From NCBI GenBank assembly GCA_018609665.1, contig JAHENN010000230.1, positions 1-11,883 of the forward strand: 11,883 nucleotides of DNA, in the 5' to 3' direction. Below are positions 1 through 7,589 of this stretch, piece after piece. This stretch comes from Haloarculaceae archaeon (GTDB taxonomy: Archaea > Halobacteriota > Halobacteria > Halobacteriales > Haloarculaceae). How positions within the stretch are numbered: position 1 is the stretch's first letter; every line of letters starts with the position of its first letter. A model generated the notes under the pieces. The model ran no database searches. It was not told where the DNA came from and saw nothing but the letters and a program-made list of their open reading frames with translations. The position numbers and the translations under genes are program-made.

Positions 1-15
1 CCGTCGGCCCGACGG
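1..15. repeat. 15-bp palindrome at the left window edge
   Basis: CCGTCGG and CCGACGG form perfect 7-bp inverted arms around a single C. A pyrimidine-rich stretch with a TTCTTT tract lies just downstream (about 24-29). This could be the hairpin of a terminator for a gene left of the window or a protein-binding palindrome; the window edge prevents a decision. Confidence 0.35.
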
Positions 16-151
16 GTCGTCCGTTCTTTCCGGCGCCTCACCAGCCCGCTCTCTCCCCATTGACGCTTCGCGACGAGGAGGGCGTCACCGACCGACACGG
101 CGATTCGCCGCGAGCGCCAGCCCTTTGCCCGTCGAACGCGGACGACCGACC

Positions 152-1234
152 GTGATACCCGGCGCGGCCGAATACGGCGTCGACCTGTCGGTCAGCGATG
201 CGGCCATCGACGACCTCCTGGCCGTCGACCCCGCCGACGTCTCCCCCGCCGACGAGCTGACGTTCGCGCGCAACGTGTTCGTCCCGCTCACCACCGCCTG
301 TCGGTACACCTGCACGTACTGCACCTACTACGACCCGCCGGGGGAGGCCGGGCTGCTGGCGCCCGAGGAGGTCCGACGCATCTGCGAGCGGGGCGCCGCG
401 GCCGGCTGCACGGAGGCGCTGTTCACCTTCGGCGACGAGCCCGACGCCCGCTACGACCGGATCCACGACCGGCTGGCGACGTGGGGCCACGACTCGATTC
501 ACTCGTATCTGCGGTCGGCCTGCGAGATCGCGCTGGACTGCGGGCTGCTGCCGCACTCCAACCCCGGCGACCAGACCCGCGAGCAGATGCGGCTGGTTGC
601 CGACCTCAACGCCTCGATGGGCGTGATGCTGGAGACGACCGCCGACCTCCGGGTCCACGCCGGCGGTCGCCGGAAGGAGCCCGGCCAGCGGCTGGCGACC
701 ATCGCGACCGCCGGCGAACTCGGGGTGCCGTTCACGACCGGTATCCTCGTCGGCATCGGCGAGGAGCCGCGGGACCGCGCGGAGTCGCTGCTGGCGATCC
801 GCGAACTCCACGAGCGGTACGGCCACGTCCAAGAGGTCATCGTCCAGCCGGTCAGCGAGAACGAGCGCTGGCAGCGGGGGTCGCCCGACGCCGGGACGAT
901 GCGCCGGACGACGGCGATGGCCCGCGCCGCCCTGCCGGCCGAGGTGTCGGTGCAGTCGCCGCCCAACCTCGCACCGGTTCGGGACCTCCTTGACTGCGGC
1001 GTCGACGACCTCGGCGGCGTCTCGCCGGTCACCGACGACCACATCAACCCCGACTACGCCTGGCCGGAGCTCCGGGAACTGGAGGCCATCGCCGACGACG
1101 CCGGCGTGCCGCTCCGGGAGCGGCTGCCGGTGTACGAGCGGTACGTCGACGAGGGGTGGCTCTCCGAGCGCATCGAGCGCGAACTCGCGGCCGACTCCGA
1201 GGCCGGCCGACGGTACCGGGCGGTCGCCGTGTGA
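152..1234 (+). CDS. cofG: 7,8-didemethyl-8-hydroxy-5-deazariboflavin (Fo) synthase subunit CofG
   Basis: Radical-SAM enzyme that, with CofH, builds Fo, the deazaflavin chromophore of coenzyme F420: CofH joins a tyrosine-derived fragment to 5-amino-6-ribitylaminouracil and CofG closes the ring. From the GTG at 152 the product is 360 residues, with the radical-SAM cluster motif CRYTCTYC (CX3CX2C) at about residues 50-57, preceded by the family-typical ELTFARNVFVPLTTA and followed by DPPGEAGLL. Later blocks such as FGDEPDARY and SPVTDDHINP also fit CofG. An upstream in-frame TTG at 125 is possible, but GTG 152 gives the MIPGAxEYGV start I associate with haloarchaeal CofG. I see no clear ribosome-binding site or TATA box for it, so it may be leaderless or read from upstream. 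Its partner cofH lies on the opposite strand, about 1.25 kb away, with a foreign-looking two-gene insert between them. The assignment is firm; the start is probable. Confidence 0.95.
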   Translation: MIPGAAEYGVDLSVSDAAIDDLLAVDPADVSPADELTFARNVFVPLTTACRYTCTYCTYYDPPGEAGLLAPEEVRRICERGAAAGCTEALFTFGDEPDARYDRIHDRLATWGHDSIHSYLRSACEIALDCGLLPHSNPGDQTREQMRLVADLNASMGVMLETTADLRVHAGGRRKEPGQRLATIATAGELGVPFTTGILVGIGEEPRDRAESLLAIRELHERYGHVQEVIVQPVSENERWQRGSPDAGTMRRTTAMARAALPAEVSVQSPPNLAPVRDLLDCGVDDLGGVSPVTDDHINPDYAWPELRELEAIADDAGVPLRERLPVYERYVDEGWLSERIERELAADSEAGRRYRAVAV

Positions 1235-1247
1235 CGACCCGGGGTCG
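1235..1247. repeat. small palindrome directly after the cofG stop
   Basis: CGACCC and GGGTCG are perfect 6-bp arms around one G, starting at the base after the cofG TGA. There is no T-run behind it, so a role as terminator or mRNA 3'-end stabiliser is only a guess. Confidence 0.25.
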
Positions 1248-1406
1248 GCCATCGCCCGTCGGTCGCCTCGTCACCGAGGGAACAGACGTGTGATCCCGGG
1301 GTAGCTGATATCGGCCCCTGTCCGGACACGGCGGTGGCATCTACTGGAGGCTCGAGAGAATGGCGTAAGAGCCACTTGTACCTCGACAACAATCGCTTCG
1401 AAACAA

Positions 1407-1428
1407 TCTGAAGATCCCAATCTTCGGA
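1407..1428. promoter_or_regulatory. candidate operator (inverted repeat) upstream of the toxin-antitoxin-like pair
   Basis: TCTGAAGAT and ATCTTCGGA form 9-bp inverted arms (one T/G mismatch in DNA, still pairable in RNA) around CCCA. The repeat sits in an AT-rich patch (about 45% GC for 1381-1440, by hand count), about 70 nt before the first gene of the module. The second gene encodes a winged-helix DNA-binding protein, and such proteins often autoregulate. That this repeat is its operator is inference. Confidence 0.4.
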
Positions 1429-1460
1429 ATCGTTCTAGCTATTGATGTCCCATGCCACAA

Positions 1461-1469
1461 CATACATTA
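1461..1469 (+). promoter_or_regulatory. candidate TATA box of the toxin-antitoxin-like operon
   Basis: CATACATTA is the most AT-rich block before the gene, centred about 31 nt upstream of the ATG at 1497, which would place a transcription start a few bases before that ATG. A strong Shine-Dalgarno look-alike, AGGAGGTGG (1469-1477), follows at once. Its 19-nt gap to the ATG is too long for normal use, and under this promoter model it would not be in the transcript. Confidence 0.35.
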
Positions 1470-1496
1470 GGAGGTGGTACATAGCTCGGGCCGTCG

Positions 1497-1790
1497 ATGG
1501 CACCCGGCGATGACGTCCGTGTGCTGGACGACACGGAACGGCGCTTTGCGGACGGCACCGTTCTCCGTGTCCGCGTGCTGGCCGTGCCGGAGTCAAAGAA
1601 GTTCCCGGACGGCGTCAAGTACCGCCTGCACTACGGGACTGCGGCTGGCGAGACGCTGATTCGGTACGACAACTCCCACGGAGTGCACGAACGACACACA
1701 GAAGCTGGCGTCGATGACAACTACGAATTCCCCGGCTACGACACCGTTCAGGAACGCTTCTGGGATGAAGTCGAACAGTTCCGTGACTGA
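1497..1790 (+). CDS. small TumE/DUF6516-like protein, probable toxin of a toxin-antitoxin pair
   Basis: A 97-residue acidic protein beginning MAPGDDVRVL. The core reads KYRLHYG (residues 41-47), ETLIRYDNSHGVHERH (52-67), then YEFPGYDTVQERFWDEV (76-92). The order of a KYR-Y strand, a strictly spaced RYDN-H---H motif and a C-terminal F-x-E-V helix matches, from memory, the haloarchaeal family called DUF6516 or TumE, annotated as the toxin of a two-gene system. The ATG at 1497 is the first usable start because an in-frame TAG lies at 1482. The next gene, a winged-helix protein, begins 25 bp after the stop, so the two are very likely cotranscribed. Local GC is lower than in the flanking cof genes, which fits horizontal acquisition. 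No toxic activity can be shown from sequence, and the family call is by recall, without a search. Confidence 0.7.
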   Translation: MAPGDDVRVLDDTERRFADGTVLRVRVLAVPESKKFPDGVKYRLHYGTAAGETLIRYDNSHGVHERHTEAGVDDNYEFPGYDTVQERFWDEVEQFRD

Positions 1791-1815
1791 ACGGGAGCCA
1801 CCACAGGACAACAGT

Positions 1816-2220
1816 ATGACGCAGAACACGCTCATCGTGACCGTCGAATCGATCGGCACTGTCCAGCAGCGCACTGCCGATGCCTTCGAGCAGGCCCTGG
1901 CTGGCGACGTTCCCGACCACGACGCGCCGCGTCGGCTGAGCTTCGAAACCACCGACCAGCTCGCCCGGGTCTTCACCCCTCGAGCAATCGATCTACTCCA
2001 AGCCATCGCCCAGAACGACCCGGAGAGCATCCGTGAAGCCGCCCGCGTGGTCGACCGAGACATCAGGCAGGTGTCGGAGAACCTGGAACGGCTCGAAGAG
2101 TACGGTGTCGTGGAGTTCGTCGAGGAGGGCCGCGCGAAGCGGCCGGTCGTCCCCTACGACGAGATAGACATCCGACTCCCGCTCCGCGAGACCGTGGATC
2201 GAGATGCAGCACCGGCCTGA
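1816..2220 (+). CDS. winged-helix DNA-binding protein (HVO_A0114-like), probable antitoxin/regulator
   Basis: A 134-residue protein from the ATG at 1816. The N-terminal part (MTQNTLIVTVES, then about 30 polar residues) is followed by RRLSFETTDQLARVFTPRAIDLL (39-61), a helix-turn-helix region ESIREAARVVDRDIRQVSENL (70-90), and a wing with GVVEFVEEGRAKRP (97-110) and VVPYDEIDIRLPL (111-123). This arrangement matches the small haloarchaeal MarR-like regulators I know as the HVO_A0114 family, often found next to a DUF6516/TumE-like gene. In-frame ATGs exist at 1714 and 1765, inside the upstream gene, but 1816 gives the family-like N-terminus and a clean 25-bp gap. Likely roles are repression of its own operon and neutralisation of the partner; both are inference from context. 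Confidence 0.75.
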   Translation: MTQNTLIVTVESIGTVQQRTADAFEQALAGDVPDHDAPRRLSFETTDQLARVFTPRAIDLLQAIAQNDPESIREAARVVDRDIRQVSENLERLEEYGVVEFVEEGRAKRPVVPYDEIDIRLPLRETVDRDAAPA

Positions 2221-2368
2221 ACCCCGGTCTGTTGGGCCCAACAATCCCGACGAACTCCGCGAGCGGGTCAGGCACCCGGGCGCCGCCGAACATCTCCGTG
2301 CTGTCCACGAGCGGACGCGACCTCTCCAGCCAGCCGACGACCTCCGCGAGGATGGAACGCGACGATAA
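2204..2368 (+). CDS. doubtful 54-residue ORF overlapping the regulator gene's 3' end
   Basis: ATG at 2204, TAA at 2366, overlapping the preceding gene by 17 nt. The product starts MQHRPEPRSVGPNNPDELRE and continues with an amphipathic, R/E-rich stretch including GAAEHLRAVHERTRPLQPADD. This looks more protein-like than random sequence, but third-codon-position GC is clearly lower than in the conserved genes here, and a GTG-led frame on the opposite strand (2374 downwards) is equally open. It may be a third small gene of the module, a decayed fragment, or chance. I recognise no family. Confidence 0.25.
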   Translation: MQHRPEPRSVGPNNPDELRERVRHPGAAEHLRAVHERTRPLQPADDLREDGTRR

Positions 2369-2483
2369 CTCCACAAAGGCTACTCAAGAAGCCGAACCTT
2401 GGCCTGCTGAATACGTAGATCTTCAGCTGGGAGCAGGAAGTGGGTGAGGCATACCAGCCGTGTACATCGAATCAGTTCCCGGC

Positions 2484-3833
2484 TCACAGCAGCGGCGTCC
2501 CGTCGGCCTTCGGCCCGAGTTCCGGCCCGACGACGTCGGCGTCGGGGTCGACCCGCCGCCGTCGTTCGTAGTCCGTCGACCGCTCGACGGGCACCCGGCC
2601 GACCGCGGAGATCATGTCGGCGTACTCCCGGAAGGAGCGGAACTCGCCGTGGTCGCCGCCGGCCCGCTTCGTGATCTCCTCCGAGAGGATGGTACCCATG
2701 AAGTCGTCGGCGCCGCACGACAGCATCTTCAGCCCCCCTGCGTCGCCGTATTTCACCCACGAGGACTGGATGTGCTCGACGTTGTCGAGGTAGAGCCGCG
2801 AGACGGCGACCATCAGTTCGTCCTCGTCGGCGGTGGCGCCGGCGTCAACCATGCCCCGCTCGGCCAGCGGCGTCTCCTCGTGGACGAACGACAGCGGAAC
2901 GAACTCCCGGATTGCGCCCGTCCGGTCCTGCAACTGGCGCACCCGGTCGAGGTGTATCGCCCGGTGGGCCTCGTTCTCGACGTGGCCGTACATGATGGTG
3001 GCGGTGGTGTCGAGGCCGACCGCGGCGGCGGCCTCCATCGCCTCGAGCCACTCGCCGCTGTCGATCTTCGCGGGGCAGATGACGTCCCGCACCTCGTCGA
3101 CGAGGATCTCGGCGGCGGTGCCGGGCACCGAGTCGAGGCCGGCGGCCTGCAGTCGCTCGAAGACCTCCTCGTAGCTCCAGTCGGTGCCGCGGCGGGCGTG
3201 GTAGGCCTCCTCCGGCGTCATCGAGTGGACGTGTACGCCGTCGACGTTCATCGCCTCGATCTGCTCGACGTACGTGCGGGGGTCGACGTCGTACGCCGCG
3301 GGCGGCCGGTAGTTGAGGTCGCTGCGGTCGCTGGCCTCGAGTATCTCGCGGTGGTCGGCGTCCAGCGCCAGGGCGGGATGGAGTCCCGAGACCGAGCAGA
3401 CCTCGTAGACGCCCCGCTCGACGGCGTCGCGGACGGCCGCCCGCGACTCGGTGGGCGTCTTCGTGAAGCCGCCGTGGTCGTCCTGGTACGCCGTGCGGAA
3501 CTGCTCGGAGCGGTCCTTGAAGTTGCAGAACAGACAGCCGGTGTTGCAGGCGGTGGTGACGTTGTTGTTGAGGTTGGCGACGAAGGTGACCTCGTCGCCG
3601 ACGACCGCCGCCCGGCGGCGGTCGGCGGCCTCAAGCACGCGCTCCTTGCGCTGGCGGTCGATGCCGTCGCGGTCGGTGCCGGTCGTCAGCAGCTCAACGG
3701 CGTCGTCGACGTCGAGGCGGTCGCCGGCCCGCGCCTTCGCCAGCGCGTTCTCGAACGACTGGCCGGTGGCCGGGCGGCGGTCGAACCCGAAGTCGCCGCG
3801 CGGCACGTTCGCCGACGCCTCGAACGCGTCCAT
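2484..3833 (-). CDS. cofH: 5-amino-6-(D-ribitylamino)uracil--L-tyrosine 4-hydroxyphenyl transferase CofH (Fo synthase subunit)
   Basis: Radical-SAM partner of CofG in Fo/F420 synthesis; it attaches the tyrosine-derived hydroxybenzyl group to 5-amino-6-ribitylaminouracil. The 449-residue product starts MDAFEASANVPRGDF at the ATG complementary to 3831-3833. The cluster motif CNTGCLFC (CX3CX2C) is at residues 96-103, preceded by EVTFVANLNNNVTTA and followed by NFKDRSEQFRTAY. Further CofH/MqnC-like blocks are VCSVSGLHP, VDGVHVHSMTPEEAYH, GLDTTATIMYGHVE, REFVPLSFVHEETPL and WVKYGDAGG. The frame stays open far upstream of this ATG, but that extension is antisense to thrS. The start is supported by a TTTTTA box 23-28 nt upstream, typical of a leaderless haloarchaeal transcript. 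The gene is divergent from thrS and convergent with the toxin-antitoxin-like module and cofG. Confidence 0.95.
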   Translation of the reverse strand: MDAFEASANVPRGDFGFDRRPATGQSFENALAKARAGDRLDVDDAVELLTTGTDRDGIDRQRKERVLEAADRRRAAVVGDEVTFVANLNNNVTTACNTGCLFCNFKDRSEQFRTAYQDDHGGFTKTPTESRAAVRDAVERGVYEVCSVSGLHPALALDADHREILEASDRSDLNYRPPAAYDVDPRTYVEQIEAMNVDGVHVHSMTPEEAYHARRGTDWSYEEVFERLQAAGLDSVPGTAAEILVDEVRDVICPAKIDSGEWLEAMEAAAAVGLDTTATIMYGHVENEAHRAIHLDRVRQLQDRTGAIREFVPLSFVHEETPLAERGMVDAGATADEDELMVAVSRLYLDNVEHIQSSWVKYGDAGGLKMLSCGADDFMGTILSEEITKRAGGDHGEFRSFREYADMISAVGRVPVERSTDYERRRRVDPDADVVGPELGPKADGTPLL

Positions 3834-3852
3834 GCACGAGCCTGCCGCCGGA

Positions 3853-3863
3853 GGGTAAAAACC
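3853..3863 (-). promoter_or_regulatory. TATA box of cofH
   Basis: Read on the minus strand, GGTTTTTACCC places TTTTTA (3861 down to 3856) about 23-28 nt before the cofH ATG, in an otherwise very GC-rich gap. The spacing predicts transcription starting at or next to the ATG (leaderless mRNA). Confidence 0.6.
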
Positions 3864-3940
3864 CCACCGGGAGCGGCGACGCGTGCGGGCTGTGCCGCCC
3901 CGACCGTGCGAGAACACGACACCTGGCACCGTCTCTAAAC

Positions 3941-3948
3941 ACTTATGC
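3941..3948 (+). promoter_or_regulatory. TATA box of thrS
   Basis: ACTTATGC, preceded by an A-rich AAAC, is centred about 28 nt before the ATG at 3972. The in-frame ATG at 3945 falls inside this box, so 3972 is the better start and the transcript is probably leaderless. Confidence 0.6.
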
Positions 3949-3971
3949 CGTCGCCTCGGCTTGTCGTCACC

Positions 3972-5897
<1,926 letters not shown>

Positions 5898-6731
5898 CTA
5901 CTCCTCGTCGGCGCCCCCGGCGTCGGCGCTCTCGGCTCCGGTGCCTTCCTCCTGCTTCAGGTCCTCGAGTTCGGCCTCGATCTCGGGGTCGGCGTCCGTC
6001 TCGACGTCGACGTCCGGGTCGCCGCCCTCGGCGCCGTCGCCGGCCTCGGCCTTCAGCGTCTCCAGTTCGGCCTCGACCTCGCCCTCGCGGCGGACCTCCT
6101 CGAGCTCCCGGTCGATCTGGTCGCCGTCGGACAGCGCCCCCTCGAGGGCGCCGCTTTCCTCGAGTTCGTCCATCGCGGCCGCACGGGCCTCCATCTCCTC
6201 GGTGTTCTCCTTGGCCCGCTCGATGGACCGGGAGACGTTCTCCATCTCGTCGCCGGCGCCGGTCATCGCCTCGCTGACCCGGGCGCTGGCCTCGGCGGCC
6301 TCGTGGCGGGCCTTGATCGTCTCCTTCTCGGTGCGGAACTGCTCGATGCGGCTCTGGAGTTCGTTCTTCTTCTCGACGAGGTCGTCCTGGGTGTTCTGGA
6401 GGTCGGCGATCTGTGCCTCCAGGTCCTCGATCTGCGACATCTTCTGTTTCTTCTTCTCGAGGGCCTTCCTGGCGAGGTCCTCCCGGCCCTGTTCGACGGC
6501 CTGTCTAGCCTGTTCGTTGTGCTTTTCGACGTTCTCCTCGAGGCGGCGCTTCTGTATCTCCAGCCGTTTCTTCTGGGTCGTCAGGTCGGCGATGCCCTTC
6601 TTGACGTCCTGCAGTTCGTCGCGCAGCTTCTCGTAGGAGTAATCCAGCGTCTCGGAGGGGTCTTCCGCGCGGTTCAGCACCGCGTTGACCTTCGACCGGA
6701 TGACGTACGATGCCCGCGAGAGGATGCCCAT
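5898..6731 (-). CDS. pspA: PspA/IM30 (Vipp1) family membrane-stress protein
   Basis: A 277-residue, almost entirely helical protein of the PspA/Vipp1 family, now placed in the ESCRT-III superfamily; members coat and remodel the cytoplasmic membrane under stress. It starts MGILSRASYVIRSKVNAVLN, the amphipathic membrane-binding helix 0. RAEDPSETLDYSYEKLRDEL (21-40) matches the conserved EDPxxxLDY-like block at the helix 0/1 junction. Residues about 40-145 form a long charged coiled coil, followed by ARHEAAEASARVSEAM. Residues 187-277 are an acidic, probably flexible tail carrying three copies of a short helical motif (206-216, 219-229, 251-261). The ATG complementary to 6729-6731 has a poly-T TATA box 25-32 nt upstream, indicating a leaderless start. 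The gene is divergent from a hydrolase gene and convergent, stop to stop, with thrS. Its role in membrane stress is inferred from the family. Confidence 0.93.
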   Translation of the reverse strand: MGILSRASYVIRSKVNAVLNRAEDPSETLDYSYEKLRDELQDVKKGIADLTTQKKRLEIQKRRLEENVEKHNEQARQAVEQGREDLARKALEKKKQKMSQIEDLEAQIADLQNTQDDLVEKKNELQSRIEQFRTEKETIKARHEAAEASARVSEAMTGAGDEMENVSRSIERAKENTEEMEARAAAMDELEESGALEGALSDGDQIDRELEEVRREGEVEAELETLKAEAGDGAEGGDPDVDVETDADPEIEAELEDLKQEEGTGAESADAGGADEE

Positions 6732-6755
6732 ACGCGCTCTATGTGGCCCCAGATG

Positions 6756-6763
6756 TTAAAAAA
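6756..6763 (-). promoter_or_regulatory. TATA box of pspA, possibly shared with the divergent hydrolase gene
   Basis: TTAAAAAA on the plus strand (TTTTTTAA on the minus strand) is centred about 28 nt before the pspA ATG and is the only A/T run in the gap. Because A/T runs can direct transcription both ways in archaea, it may also serve the plus-strand gene, giving that gene a leader of about 20 nt. Confidence 0.55.
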
Positions 6764-6809
6764 CCGTGCCGCGGGTCAGGCTGAAGAGTCGCGGGCCCGA
6801 ACGGCCGGC

Positions 6810-7394
6810 GTGAGCGAGGAGATTCTCGTCCCGTCGGGCCGCGACGTCCGGGGGACGCTCGACGCCCCCGACGCCGACCGGTGCGTCGTCGCCTGCCCGC
6901 CGCACCCGGAGATGGGCGGCAGCCGCACCGACTCGGCCCTGCGGGCGGTGAGCGAGGCGGTCGACTGCGCCTGTCTCCGCTTCGACTACGGCGCCTGGGA
7001 CGACGGCGACGGCGAGCTGTCGGACGTCCGGGACGCCCTCGCGTGGGCACGGGACCGGTACGCGTCGGCGTCGCTGTTCGGCTACAGCTTCGGCGGCTGT
7101 CTGGCGCTCGCGGCGGCCGCCGCCGAGAGCCAGGCGGGGCAGCTGCCGGCAGCCGTCGGCGCCCTGGCGCCGGCAGCGCAGCTCGACGGCGGCGTCGACG
7201 CGGTCCGTGCCGTCGACGACGTCGACTGCCCGGTCGGAGTCGTCTACGGCGAGCGAGACACGACCGTCGACGCCGAGGCCGTCGCCGAGCGGGTCCGGGC
7301 CCACGACGGGCTCGTCGAACGGATGGGCGCCGACCACTTCTTCGTCGGCCAGCGCGAGACGGTCGCCGCCCGGCTGGCACCGCTGCTCTGCTGA
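6810..7394 (+). CDS. alpha/beta hydrolase, COG2945-like
   Basis: A 194-residue small alpha/beta-hydrolase-fold protein. From the GTG at 6810 it reads MSEEILVPSGRDVRGTLDAP, a plausible first beta hairpin. Then come PPHPEMGGSRTD (30-41), matching the HPHPxxGGxxxN signature of COG2945 predicted hydrolases; LRFDYGAW (56-63); the nucleophile elbow GYSFGG with S93; and the likely acid and base D150 (VYGERD) and H176 (GADHFF), completing a Ser-Asp-His triad. The substrate is unknown; small esterase, lipase or dienelactone-hydrolase-like activity is possible. The frame is open further upstream through antisense pspA, with ATGs at 6741 and 6753, but the family-like N-terminus begins at 6810. It is divergent from pspA, and whether it works with it is unknown. 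A 195-bp gap with tandem repeats separates it from pyrG. Confidence 0.85.
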   Translation: MSEEILVPSGRDVRGTLDAPDADRCVVACPPHPEMGGSRTDSALRAVSEAVDCACLRFDYGAWDDGDGELSDVRDALAWARDRYASASLFGYSFGGCLALAAAAAESQAGQLPAAVGALAPAAQLDGGVDAVRAVDDVDCPVGVVYGERDTTVDAEAVAERVRAHDGLVERMGADHFFVGQRETVAARLAPLLC

Positions 7395-7450
7395 CGGCGG
7401 GTCGAGTCTGCTCGCCGGGTCGGATCGGTTCACCGACCGCCCGCGACGAC

Positions 7451-7506
7451 CGCCGACCGCCGGCCGCCGACCGTCCGTCGCCGAACCCGGGGCGCCGACC
7501 GTCCAC
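7451..7506. repeat. four tandem 14-bp imperfect repeats upstream of pyrG
   Basis: Four consecutive 14-bp units begin at 7451, 7465, 7479 and 7493, and every one starts CGCCGA. Units 1, 2 and 4 share CGCCGACCG, and units 2 and 4 share CGCCGACCGTCC. The third unit diverges after CGCCGA. The array is noncoding (the hydrolase stop is at 7394) and ends 56 bp before the pyrG TATA-like box. The 14-bp period is not a multiple of three, so it is not a relic of codon structure. It may be an operator array, or simple slippage in GC-rich DNA. Confidence 0.6.
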
Positions 7507-7560
7507 GGCGGCCGCAAACGGGGCTCCCGGAGCGACGGTCCGAGCGGCCGGTCCGTAACG

Positions 7561-7568
7561 ATTTAGTC
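7561..7568 (+). promoter_or_regulatory. TATA-like box of the pyrG operon
   Basis: ATTTAGTC is the only AT-rich block in the gap and is centred about 25 nt before the ATG at 7590. This favours ATG 7590 over the in-frame GTG at 7584 and suggests a leaderless transcript for pyrG-guaA-RCK-like gene. Confidence 0.5.
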
Positions 7569-7589
7569 GGACGCTCGCGCACCGTGGGT

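Noticed and set aside
1054..1392. Minus-strand frame starting at 1392 (beginning MLSRYKWLLRHSLEPP) that might be a transposase or integrase remnant
   Set aside because: Only about 20 residues look protein-like before it becomes antisense to cofG; too short to assign to any family.
2460..3938. Long open frame on the plus strand opposite cofH (about 490 codons)
   Set aside because: It is antisense to a conserved radical-SAM gene with intact motifs; its V/R/G-rich text is the usual by-product of high third-position GC.
6303..6809. Upstream extension of the hydrolase frame through pspA
   Set aside because: It is antisense to the coiled coil of pspA and ends in promoter DNA; the hydrolase fold begins only after the GTG at 6810.
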